42,914 nt of DNA from a virus: the IMG/VR virus record IMGVR_UViG_3300020442_001502, positions 1 through 42,914 of that record, one strand, 5' to 3'. Within the stretch, counting starts at the first letter, position 1; every line of letters starts with the position of its first letter. Below are positions 26,929 to 36,800 of the stretch, in pieces. A program made the position numbers and the translations under genes. The notes below the pieces were generated by a model. That model ran no database searches, was not told where the DNA came from, and saw only the letters and a program-made list of their open reading frames with translations.

Positions 26929-28149
26929 ATGGCTAAACAACTCCTAAACATTGGCACTACAGCTAATGATAATACAGGTGATACACTGAGAAGTGGTGGT
27001 GATAAAATCAATGATAATTTCACTGAATTGTACACTGCTATTGGCAATGGAGCTACTGTAGGTATCTCTATTGCTAACCCTGCAGTAGGTCAAGTTTTGA
27101 AATATGATGGAAGCAGTTTTTCTCCTTCAAATTTCAATGCGCTTACTTCTGCGTTAGATGTTGCGGGAAATTCTATTATTTCCGCATCAAATGGTGATAT
27201 CACTCTTGTTCCTAACGGAACTGGAGATGTGAGAATTACTGCTGGGAGTCAAACCACAATTTTTGATGGTGCTACTGGAAATGTTTCTGTAGCGTCAACT
27301 ATTTCATATAAGAACGAATATACCGCTTTAGGTAATGCACCTTCTGCAGCATCTAATCCTGGTTATTTTTTCACAGTTGATGGTGATGATAATCCATATG
27401 TGAATATGAACATCACTGCTGGTGGTGTAGGTGATAGTCGAGTAAAACTTCTTACTGAGTATTCAGGACTTGATGCTCTGTCTGATGTTGATATTACGAC
27501 TAATGCTCCTACTGCCAACCAAGTGTTGAAATGGAATGGAACTAATTTTGTTCCTGCTGATGATACTGCTGGCGCTGGTCAGCAAAATATATTTGCCACC
27601 GTTGCTGGTGATACTGGTAGCACTACTGCAAATAGCGTATCCGATACTCTTACTATTGCAGGTGGAACTAATATTGCTACGAGTATTAGTGGAGATACAT
27701 TAACAGTTGCATTTAACGGCACTCTTACCACAACACTGGCAGCGTTGACTGACACTGATGTGACAGGAATCACTCAGGGCGATTCTTTATATTGGAATGG
27801 CACTGATTGGGTTGTTACCAGAAGTCCAATGACCTGGTGGGAACTTGGTGCTAATCAATCAAACCATTTTACGATTAATGGTCCTGGATTTTCTACTCCT
27901 ACGGAAGATCCTACTCTTTATGTCATGAGAGGCATGACTTACGCCTTTGATAATAGTTCAAATGGTGGATCTCATCCCTTCAGAATTCAATCTAGTCAGG
28001 GTTTAAGTGGAACTGCTTATACTCAGGGGCAAAGCGGTAGTGGAACCAATGTTTTGTATTGGACAGTTCCTATGGATGCTCCAAATACTCTTTATTATCA
28101 ATGCACCATTCATGCACTGATGAATGGAACTATCAACGTATTAATCTGA
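26929..28149 (+). CDS. Tail-associated protein with C-terminal cupredoxin-like domain (406 aa)
   Basis: The N-terminus (NIGTTANDNTGDTLRSGGDK, then INDNFTELY) is a signature I associate with short tail-fibre-like virion proteins of cyanophages. Residues 30-300 are beta-rich with fibre-type repeats (GQVLKYDGSSFSP, NQVLKWNGTNFVP, GDSLYWNGTDWVV). The last 95 residues resemble a cupredoxin: RGMTYAFDNS, then SHPFRI with His349, TVPMDAPNTLYYQC with Cys392, His395 and Met398. This is the C-x2-H-x2-M loop plus upstream His of type 1 copper sites. A virion location is inferred from the fibre-like part and from the position between the giant gene and gp8. Copper binding is not proven. The next gene starts five bases after the stop. 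Confidence 0.72.
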   Translation: MAKQLLNIGTTANDNTGDTLRSGGDKINDNFTELYTAIGNGATVGISIANPAVGQVLKYDGSSFSPSNFNALTSALDVAGNSIISASNGDITLVPNGTGDVRITAGSQTTIFDGATGNVSVASTISYKNEYTALGNAPSAASNPGYFFTVDGDDNPYVNMNITAGGVGDSRVKLLTEYSGLDALSDVDITTNAPTANQVLKWNGTNFVPADDTAGAGQQNIFATVAGDTGSTTANSVSDTLTIAGGTNIATSISGDTLTVAFNGTLTTTLAALTDTDVTGITQGDSLYWNGTDWVVTRSPMTWWELGANQSNHFTINGPGFSTPTEDPTLYVMRGMTYAFDNSSNGGSHPFRIQSSQGLSGTAYTQGQSGSGTNVLYWTVPMDAPNTLYYQCTIHALMNGTINVLI

Positions 28150-28154
28150 GTTAA

Positions 28155-31100
28155 ATGGCAAGAACTGTTCCTGGATCTGGTGCCGTCATCGAACCAATCT
28201 TTGATGAGGTTTTCGGTGTTCGTGCGATTAAAGTTATAGATGGTGGTTCTGGATATAATCCTACAGATCCACCTAGATTGACGGTAACTGGTTGTGGTAC
28301 TCCCGATCAGGAAGCGTTGTTATATCCAATTATTGATCCTGATGCTGGAAGAATTACTCACGTTAGAGTTCTTGAAAGGGGTAGGGGATATGATCCTTTA
28401 CGATTGCAGTTTTTCCCTGAACAAGAGACACCTACTGTTGTAGATTCTTTCGATATCAATAGAATTTGGCAAAATCATCCAAATTCTCCTACAAGAGGAA
28501 CGTTTCAAAATATAACTGATAGACTTCGTATTGAGTCTGATAATCATCCAAAACCTACTTGGAGTCAAGCAGAAGCAGCACCTGGCGGTGGACCATTAAT
28601 TGATAGAAGTTTTGATCAGGTATTCATTTATAGGGGTGGTAAAGACGTTCCTGATCCTGGTACTAGAGTAGAGCAAAGTAATAGGGTAACAGGTATCCTT
28701 GCCAACGGTGGTCTTTTTCACACACCAGAGTGGGGTACTGAAGGTGGCACACCTACCAATTTTGCTATTGATTCAGTTAAGTATGATTATATAAAAAATA
28801 ATACTGTTTATGATACCGTAGTAGAAGGAAATGTTCGTTATTATCAATCATCTAAAACTATTGGTGAGTTTGAATTAGATAACGGTGTATTTGATTGGGG
28901 TAATCTTGAGTTATTTACCTGGAATATCAAAACAGAACTTGATAATATTATGCTCACAATCTCTAATGTTGATGAAACATTAGGTTCGATACAAGTTGGG
29001 CGTGTAGTTGATGAAATTGGTGGAAATGCTAGAGGTGAAATTGCCAAAATTTCTAGAGATAGTAATAACAATATTACTAGAGTTTACTTGAGAAATGTAT
29101 CTACTGGAGCATCGTTCTCTAATGGTGATAGGTGTCTTGGATCTAATGGATTCTCATTTACGATTTCTGATGATGTAAGAACTTTCCCAACTGGTATTTT
29201 CTATATTGACTTTGGTCCAGAAGCAGCGGAGTTTGGACCATTTTCTCCTGGAACATATTATATGGCACCTGAAAATATTCAGGTTCAAAGAAATTATTTG
29301 ATTCTTTGGAATCAATCGGATTCTAGTAATCAAGAAGGTGCATTGGGGCACCCAATGCGATTTAGTACGACTCAGGATGGTCCACTAAATTCAAATCCTG
29401 GAACTCTGTATTATAACAGTACTGGATCATCTGCTGCACCTGCTGCTGATTATGAGAATCCGTATCAGGTATTATTCATAATGAATGCAGATGAGACATC
29501 TCGCATTTATTATCATTGTGCTCATCACAGATATATGTCTGGATATGAGGGTGATGAGGGATATATGGTCCTCAGTTCTGAAATAGAGGATGAGGAACAT
29601 GCAAATAATTACTATGCTAGAGACTACTATCAATCAGACAGCAACGATCCCAACACAATTGATAGGTCTCGTCATGTAGATGGACACTCAAAAATTCTGG
29701 GTATGTCCTTTGATGGGTATCCCATTTATGGTCCTTATGGATATAATTCCAGTGGATCTGCTGCTAGAGAAACTTCATCTTTTAGACTTAGAACTACCGC
29801 AGAACTTCCTGGTGCAAGACCTCAGGTAAATACCGTTTCGACAGTTACATATGCAGTAACAGTTTCTAATGGTGAATTTTTATTCGATGGATCAAGACCC
29901 AACTTCTTGTCTCTTGAGAGGGGCAAAACATATATCTTTAATCAAAATAATTCCTCTAATGATTCAGAGTTTTTATTAATTAGTGAAACTGAGAATGGGT
30001 GGCATAGTGTTAGTAATCCTCCAGCAATCGGACAGACATCGTTTTTATATACCTTAGGTGTTCAATATTTTATTAATGGATCTGAAGTCTCCACATTTGC
30101 TGAGTACACTAGTGCTTTTAATGGAGCAACTGCAAGAGAAATTAGATTCACTGTTCCAGTTACAGCACCAAACACATTATACGTTTTTGCTTATACTACT
30201 TCAGGTGCAGGTCTTAGAACAGTTCAAGTTGGTTATGTTTTAGGGGATTTGGTGCAAGATTATATCTATGATTCTTCAGTTGGAACTCTGGATGCATATA
30301 ACGGTAAATTTGGTGTAACTCCTGAATATCCAAATGGAACATATGCATATTATATGACAGAGGATTCTAATGGAAATCCTGTATATCCATATGCTATTGG
30401 TCCAAAGATGTATGGTGTTCCCCTAGCAGAGGGGGGTACTGTTCCTGCAGTTGTAGATTTATTCCCAGATGGTGCAGCAGGACAGGTAATTTTAGATGAT
30501 AATGGAGCAGTCTCTTATATTAAGATGACTAAAAATGGTGATAATTATTATGGTCCTGCAAAGGCAAGGATATTAGGTGGTGAAGGATCTGGTGCATCTG
30601 GAGTTTCTACAGTTCAAACAGTTACTGGTTTGACTCTTCTTAATCCTGGTAGAAGTTATTCTACTGCTCCAACAGTTATCTTTGAAGGTGGTGGTGGACA
30701 AGATGCTCGTGGATCTGCAAAAATTGATACTAACGGAAAAGTTACTTCCATTGCTATTGCTAATCCTGGAGAATTCTATCAAGAACCACCATTTATTTTA
30801 ATTACTGGTGGCGGTGGTATTGGTGCAAAAGCAGTTGCAACAATCGATCAGGGACAAATTACTGCAATTACAGTTACTGAGGAAGGTGAAGGATATACAT
30901 CACCCCCAAATATTATTTTCACTAGACTTGTTAATCTTAAACGTAAAGCGGGTGCTCGCCAGGCAAACAATTCCTCGAATATTTACATTACTGGATTAAC
31001 AAAAACTATTGCTCCAGATGATTCTGAGATCTTTGTAAAATCTACAAGTTCTTTCCCTGGATCTGGTGAGTTTATTGTTGGATATGAAACTATTTCGTAT

Positions 31101-32321
31101 ACTGCAAAAACAGATGAAAAGTTCAGTGGTCTTACTCGTGGTGTAAACTTTAATTATGATCAAAGAATTCTTCTTGATACGAGTCAAGATGACCGTCAAG
31201 GTGTATCAACATATAAATTTAACGTAGGTGATAGACTGATTCGTAGAGTTGAAAGTTCATCTAATAAAGTTGCAAAGGTTTATGATTGGAACCCCGCAAC
31301 TAGAGAACTTCTCGTAGTTTTTGAAATTGACGAATTGGCATTTATTGATGGTGGAATTGCAGCAACTGAAGATGCTACGGTTCAGTTTGATGCTGGTGTT
31401 GCAAATAGCAGTACATCAAATAATCTTACACCCAACCCCCTTGTAGTTACGGAGGATGCAACTGATATCATTACATTATTAACTCAACCTATTACAACTA
31501 TTACCAATAGGGTGTTTGAGGATGATGATGAACAAGACGGAGCGGGAGATGGTATTCCTGACCTGGTAAATACTGGAACTGATTTTGAAAATCAGATTAA
31601 TCTTGATGGTGGTATTTACAATTCTCTTTACGGTATTGAAGAGACACAAGGTGGAACAAATACCACACTATTTGCTGTTGGTGATGCAATTAAAGATGCT
31701 AGTGTTCCATTTAAGTTTGCTGGTGTTGATACTGCAGGTGGTCTTAATGAAGGTACAGATCATCCCTCTATCGTTAATCTATACTTAGGTGAAGGATCTG
31801 GAACTTACAGTGTTAATGAAGTTGTTACTGGAGGATCTTCTGGAGTTGCAGGAACTGTAGTTTCTTGGAATGCTGCAGAAAGGATACTGCAGGTTCAAAA
31901 TGTAGTTCCTTTCAATACTGGTAATGTTGCTAAAGGTGAGGGAGGATTCTTGTATCAATTCTCCGAGAGAGGAACAGTAACAGACTTTTATATTCAAAGT
32001 GCTGGTACAAACTATACAGGAACTCCTACAGTTACTATTGAGGATGTTGGTGATGTTCAATGCACTGGAACTGTTAACATGACAACAGCAGGAGACCAGA
32101 TTGCTTCTATTACTATTACAAACGGTGGTTATGGGATCAATCAGAGCATTGATGGAACATATAATTTACATCCAACTGTTACTTTTACTAACGCTGGCGG
32201 AGATAGTACTGGAGCAGGCGCAGTTGCATATGCAATTCTCGGTGGAGAACTGTTAGATGGAACTGGTGGAGCATCTTATAGAATCAAGAGCATCGAATAC
32301 CTGACGGGTGTTCGTTCATAA
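28155..32321 (+). CDS. Virion protein with cupredoxin-like, YHYH-type and GSGYT domains (1388 aa)
   Basis: Accessory structural protein of 1388 residues. Order: GSGYT repeats (26-86); a long beta-rich region; a cupredoxin-like domain (about 342-475) with HPMRF (His399) and YYHCAHHRYM (Cys455, His458, Met461); the first half of a YHYH-type domain (HSKILGMSFDGYPIYGPYGY, 511-530); a second, ligand-less cupredoxin-like domain (about 562-695); the second half of the YHYH-type domain (DAYNGKFGVTPEYPNGTYAY, near 711-730, then PYAIGP); more GSGYT repeats (780-925); a TRG module (EIFVKSTSSFPGSGEFIVG, near 960); a TSGA-type module (near 1220); and final repeats. Its YHYH and GSGYT parts match segments of the giant protein. 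The function is unknown; decoration or tail fibre attachment is inferred. Confidence 0.75.
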   Translation: MARTVPGSGAVIEPIFDEVFGVRAIKVIDGGSGYNPTDPPRLTVTGCGTPDQEALLYPIIDPDAGRITHVRVLERGRGYDPLRLQFFPEQETPTVVDSFDINRIWQNHPNSPTRGTFQNITDRLRIESDNHPKPTWSQAEAAPGGGPLIDRSFDQVFIYRGGKDVPDPGTRVEQSNRVTGILANGGLFHTPEWGTEGGTPTNFAIDSVKYDYIKNNTVYDTVVEGNVRYYQSSKTIGEFELDNGVFDWGNLELFTWNIKTELDNIMLTISNVDETLGSIQVGRVVDEIGGNARGEIAKISRDSNNNITRVYLRNVSTGASFSNGDRCLGSNGFSFTISDDVRTFPTGIFYIDFGPEAAEFGPFSPGTYYMAPENIQVQRNYLILWNQSDSSNQEGALGHPMRFSTTQDGPLNSNPGTLYYNSTGSSAAPAADYENPYQVLFIMNADETSRIYYHCAHHRYMSGYEGDEGYMVLSSEIEDEEHANNYYARDYYQSDSNDPNTIDRSRHVDGHSKILGMSFDGYPIYGPYGYNSSGSAARETSSFRLRTTAELPGARPQVNTVSTVTYAVTVSNGEFLFDGSRPNFLSLERGKTYIFNQNNSSNDSEFLLISETENGWHSVSNPPAIGQTSFLYTLGVQYFINGSEVSTFAEYTSAFNGATAREIRFTVPVTAPNTLYVFAYTTSGAGLRTVQVGYVLGDLVQDYIYDSSVGTLDAYNGKFGVTPEYPNGTYAYYMTEDSNGNPVYPYAIGPKMYGVPLAEGGTVPAVVDLFPDGAAGQVILDDNGAVSYIKMTKNGDNYYGPAKARILGGEGSGASGVSTVQTVTGLTLLNPGRSYSTAPTVIFEGGGGQDARGSAKIDTNGKVTSIAIANPGEFYQEPPFILITGGGGIGAKAVATIDQGQITAITVTEEGEGYTSPPNIIFTRLVNLKRKAGARQANNSSNIYITGLTKTIAPDDSEIFVKSTSSFPGSGEFIVGYETISYTAKTDEKFSGLTRGVNFNYDQRILLDTSQDDRQGVSTYKFNVGDRLIRRVESSSNKVAKVYDWNPATRELLVVFEIDELAFIDGGIAATEDATVQFDAGVANSSTSNNLTPNPLVVTEDATDIITLLTQPITTITNRVFEDDDEQDGAGDGIPDLVNTGTDFENQINLDGGIYNSLYGIEETQGGTNTTLFAVGDAIKDASVPFKFAGVDTAGGLNEGTDHPSIVNLYLGEGSGTYSVNEVVTGGSSGVAGTVVSWNAAERILQVQNVVPFNTGNVAKGEGGFLYQFSERGTVTDFYIQSAGTNYTGTPTVTIEDVGDVQCTGTVNMTTAGDQIASITITNGGYGINQSIDGTYNLHPTVTFTNAGGDSTGAGAVAYAILGGELLDGTGGASYRIKSIEYLTGVRS
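30500..30930 (+). repeat. GSGYT protein repeats in the 1388-aa protein
   Basis: Four units with anchors GDNYY, GRSYS, GEFYQ and GEGYT and the glycine turns GGEGSGA, GGGGQDA and GGGGIGA. Two more units occur at the N-terminus (28230-28410) and two degenerate ones near 31985-32200. Confidence 0.7.
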
Positions 32322-32325
32322 CCTT

Positions 32326-32334
32326 CATAAATAA
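32326..32334 (+). promoter_or_regulatory. T4-type late promoter (CATAAATAA)
   Basis: Identical nine-base box to those at 26901 and 42015, placed in the 38-base gap between the 1388-residue gene and gp8, 25 bases before the gp8 ATG. Confidence 0.65.
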
Positions 32335-32359
32335 ACAAGAGGACAATAGTACCTAGGAA

Positions 32360-33892
32360 ATGGCAGCCCTATTAACTGATCAATTTAGAATTTTTTCTGC
32401 GAGAAAATTCATTAAAGCACTTGAGGGTCCTGACGCAACTCAGAGTGATTCTGCGGCGGGATCTAATCGAGATAGACTTTATGTCTTTATTGGAAGACCC
32501 CAACCTTGGGATAATGAGAACTCACCACCTCAGGCGGTAGACTCATTTTCTGAGTTTTCCAATTCTTATGATGACATGATTTCCTTGAAGAGGGTTCTTG
32601 CTGCAGACACTGTTCAAGTTGTTCGTCGTATTGACTGGGTTTCTCCTGAAGAAACTACAGGTGGTTTGGGATTTACTTATGACATGTATCGTCATAACTA
32701 TTCTCCAAGTAAAACTGCTTCCTCTGGTGCTACTAAATTATATGATGCAGACTTCTTTGTTGTGAATTCACAATATCAAGTCTATAAGTGCATTTATAAC
32801 GGTACGTCCCCATCTGATCCTAATGGTAAACCTTCTACAGTTGAGCCTACTGGCACTTCCACTAGCATCATCACTACTGGTGATGGATATCGTTGGAAGT
32901 ACATGTACACCATTCCTGTCGCTTCAGTCCTTAAGTTTTTCTCCAATGATTACATGCCAGTCTTCACCAATGACTCGGTAAAGACAAACGCTGTTACTGG
33001 AGAAATTGATACTGTTGTTATTAATGCTGCAGGTTCTGGATATAACAATGGAACTTATGATAATGTTCCTATTAATGGTGATGGTGCAGGTGGTCGTGTT
33101 TCCATCGTTGTTGATGGTGGTAAGATTACTTCTGCCACTGTAACTTCTGGTGGTACAGGATATACATTTGGACAAATCAGTATTTCTTCTATTACTGGTG
33201 TTGGTACAGGTACTGGTGCTGAAGTTGATGTTATCATTCCTCCTCCAAATGGTCATGGATATGACTCTGGAGTAGAACTCGGTGGTTTCCGAGTTATGAT
33301 CAATGCCAAACTTTCTTATGATGAAGGTGCGGGCGATTTCCCTATCGATAACGACTATCGTCGTATTGGATTGGTAACAAATCCTCTCAAGTTTGGTACA
33401 GCAGAACTTATCGCAGACTTAACAGTTTCTGCGGCAAAGGCTGTTATCTTTTCACCAACATTTCAAGGTAACTACGTTCCTGATGAAATTATTACACAAA
33501 CTCGTGTTGTTGGTGGAACAAATGTTACTGCTCGTGGTCGTGTAGTTTCTTGGAATCCTACAACTAAAGTTTTGAAATATTATCAGAACTCTGTTGATGG
33601 TATTTTCCCAGAAGTTACTGGTACTCAAAATGAATTTGATGGTTCTAATGTTATTAGTGGTGCAACTTCGGGTGCATCTGGACAACCAGATGTAAACTTT
33701 CCCACAGTTCCTAACTCATCGTCTAGAACGATTAACAATACTGAATATGATTTGGGTATGAGATTTAATGCTGCATATGCAAAACCAGAGATTGAACCAA
33801 ACAGCGGTCAAGTTGTTTATATAGATAATAGAAGAGCAATCAGTCGTGCAAACGACCAGGTAGAAGACATCAAAATCGTAATCGAGTTCTAA
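32360..33892 (+). CDS. 8: Baseplate wedge subunit gp8
   Basis: Homologue of T4 gp8, a dimeric wedge protein that binds gp10, gp7 and gp6 in the peripheral baseplate. The N-terminal 200 residues carry the family pattern: TDQFRIFSARKF (6-17), LYVFIGRPQPW (40-50), VVRRIDW (88-94), YDMYRHNY (107-114), FFVVNSQYQVYKC (131-143) and DGYRWKYMYTIP (174-185). The C-terminus (INNTEYDLGMRFNAAY) also fits. At 510 residues it is much longer than T4 gp8 (334). The excess is explained by GSGYT repeats at about 211-300 and a TSGA-type module at about 362-446. AGGAA precedes the ATG. The stop overlaps the next start by one base (TAATG). Confidence 0.92.
   Translation: MAALLTDQFRIFSARKFIKALEGPDATQSDSAAGSNRDRLYVFIGRPQPWDNENSPPQAVDSFSEFSNSYDDMISLKRVLAADTVQVVRRIDWVSPEETTGGLGFTYDMYRHNYSPSKTASSGATKLYDADFFVVNSQYQVYKCIYNGTSPSDPNGKPSTVEPTGTSTSIITTGDGYRWKYMYTIPVASVLKFFSNDYMPVFTNDSVKTNAVTGEIDTVVINAAGSGYNNGTYDNVPINGDGAGGRVSIVVDGGKITSATVTSGGTGYTFGQISISSITGVGTGTGAEVDVIIPPPNGHGYDSGVELGGFRVMINAKLSYDEGAGDFPIDNDYRRIGLVTNPLKFGTAELIADLTVSAAKAVIFSPTFQGNYVPDEIITQTRVVGGTNVTARGRVVSWNPTTKVLKYYQNSVDGIFPEVTGTQNEFDGSNVISGATSGASGQPDVNFPTVPNSSSRTINNTEYDLGMRFNAAYAKPEIEPNSGQVVYIDNRRAISRANDQVEDIKIVIEF
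33010..33250 (+). repeat. GSGYT repeats inserted in gp8
   Basis: Two units (GSGYNNGTY and GTGYTFGQI) linked by VPINGDGAGG and closed by VDVIIPPP. The same order of elements occurs in the giant gene at about 16365-16660. Confidence 0.75.
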
Positions 33893-36800
33893 TGGCACAA
33901 AACACTAATCTAAACGTCACACCTTATTACGACGACTTCGATAAGGATAAGAATTTTTATCGAGTGCTGTTTCGTCCTGGATTTCCCATTCAGGCGAGAG
34001 AACTCAGCACGATGCAGAGTATTCTGCAAAATCAAGTAGAATCTGTTGGTACACATCTGTTCAAAGATGGTGCCATGGTTATTCCTGGTCAAGTCGGTTA
34101 TGACCTAAATGTCCAAGCAGTTCTTCTTCAAGAATCATTTTTAGGTAGTGATGTTGAAACATATAGATCTCAACTCACAGGTACGATTATTGAAGGTCTT
34201 ACTACTGGTGTAAAAGCAAAAGTTCTTTATAGTATCTCTGCATCAGAATCGGAAAAGGGATATATCACTCTCTATGTAAAATATATTGATTCTGGAGATA
34301 CTACATCAGCAACTAGTCTGAAGACTTTCCAAATCAACGAACAGTTAGTTACTGATAAAGAAATTACATTCGGTTCAACTCTGATTGAAATAGGAACTCC
34401 GTTTGCTCAACTTCTTCCTGTTAATGCTATTGCACAGGGATCTTCTGCATATATTAGTGATGGTGTCTATTATATTAGAGGACATTTTGTAAATGTACCA
34501 TCTAACTATTTGATTCTGGATCAATATGGTAGCAATCCTTCTTACAGAGTTGGTTTAGAAGTTTTAGAATCTATTGTTACTCCAGAGGACGATGAGTCTC
34601 TGAATGACAATGCTGCAGGCACTTCAAACTATTCTGCACCTGGTGCTCATAGATTTAAAATTCAAACGCAGTTTGTAAAACGATTAATTTCTGATGAAGC
34701 AGATAAAGACTTCATCGAACTTTTAAGAATTAATAATAGTAGAGTAGAAAGTTACGTTCAAAGAACTGAATATAGTGAGTTAGAAAAGTCTCTGGCTCGT
34801 AGAACATATGAAGAATCTGGTGACTATGTAATTGATACATTCAATGTCACAATGCGAGAGCATTTGAATGATGGATTTAATAATGGTGTTTATATTAAAG
34901 GTCAAAATTCCGATCAAGGAAATCCTGCATCTGATGAGAAGTTAGCAATTGAAGTTTCCCCTGGTAAAGCATATATTAGAGGATATAGAACAGAATTTAT
35001 TAGTCCGCGTTATATTGATGTAGATAAACCTAGAGATTTTGAGACTCGTCAGAACGGCATTATTAATTTCAATCTTGGTAATTTTGTAAAAGTATATGAT
35101 GTTTATGGTTGGCCAGAAGTTTCTGGAGATGGTGTTAGTGATGCATATCAGATTCTAAATCTATATGATGACTGGGCGGCAAATGCAACTAGTTCAGTAA
35201 AGTCTGGTGCCAATAGAATTGGTAGATGTAGAACGGTACAATTACAAAAATCTAGTAGTGCATTAGCAGCAACGTCACCCTTTGGAATCGAACCCAGCAT
35301 TACTGGTGGTGTTTACGATCTTTGGTTCTTTGATGTTCAAATGTTTACTGCTCTGAACATTTCAAGTCCCGTAACTTACACCGTAGGTACTAAAGTTGTA
35401 GGTAAAACTTCTGGTGCTGTAGGTTATATTGCAGATACAGGTAATAATACACATTACATCTATCTTGAGCATGTAAGTGGTGTTTTTACTAATGGAGAAC
35501 TCTTATCAATTAATGGTAGAGACTCTGGAACACTTGAAGCAGCACATAGTTATCAACTAAGTGATGTTAGATCTTCCTTTGGTCTTGATGGTTCTCAGAA
35601 TGTTAGATTTGGTGCAAACTGGATCTTGAATGATTCTCGTCCTATCGAGTCTTCAACTGTAAATATTGACGAAACTACGGGTGATATCTTTACTGTAGAT
35701 ACCATTGGCGCTGCAGATTCTTCTAGAACAGCAGGTACATATACTATTGGTACTTCTAATTATTCTGTTTCTCCTAGTGGTGGTACTGGTGCTACCTTCT
35801 CTATCGTAGTTGATGGTAGTGGTGCCGCTACCGTTACTGTTACCGCTGCTGGTAGTGGATACTCTATCAACGATACTATCACCGTTGCTGATGCTCAACT
35901 TGGTAGTGGCGGCGGCGCAGCATTGACATTTGATGTTGCTAGTGTCGGCCGTGAAGATGTTACTGGTTTCCGTACAAGATTTGAAAAAGACTTGAGACCT
36001 GGTGATGTTATTACTCCAACAATCTCGGATTTGGAGGGTACGAATACTGTTCGTGTCAAGAGAGTTGATCCTACTGCTATTGCTACAACTGCTACAAACA
36101 GAAAGTCTACTGTTTTAGAAGGAGATGCAATCTTTGATTATACTAATCAAACTGCTAGACTTGATACCGCGTTAAAAGTTGGTACAGTTGGTGCTGGTGA
36201 ATACGGAGAATTAGTAAGATTACGTCCGTTTATCTTCCAGAAAGATTATCAAAATGGAGAACTTTCTTTTGACCTCCCTGAAGACACAATGAAGTCTCTG
36301 GATGACGAATCGTTCTTCGTCTTTAGAAACTTCGCTTCTAAGACAGTAACCTCTGGTTCTATTACATTCACTCTTCCCGAAACTGAAGCATTTGGTGCAT
36401 TGTCTGGTGATAACTATGTTCTCACGATTATTGACAATGGAAGCTCTGTAGTATTTGCTGATGGTGAAAACGTAGACATTGATGCCGAGGTAGATGCTGG
36501 TGTATTGACAACATCTTTTGGTTCTGATAATCAGTCTTTCTCGATCAGTGGTCTTACTGGTGTTGCTACAGTTACGCTCACAGCATTAGTTTCTAAAAAT
36601 ACTGTTGCTAGAAAGATTAAAACTGCTTCTAAGATGAAGACGTTAAAAGTCTTTAAAACAGATAGAGATGTAGAGGAGCAACCAACAGGTCTTGTTTATA
36701 GTGCTCTTTATGGAACTAGAGTTGAAGATTTAGATATTTCTTTTGGTGTTAATGACGTTTATAATGTTCATGCAATCTATGAATCATTTGATGATAATGA

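Noticed and set aside
27841-28149. Cupredoxin-like domain as a nitrite reductase or multicopper oxidase
   Set aside because: Only a single small domain with one type 1-like site is present. The trinuclear or type 2 copper ligands needed for those enzymes are absent.
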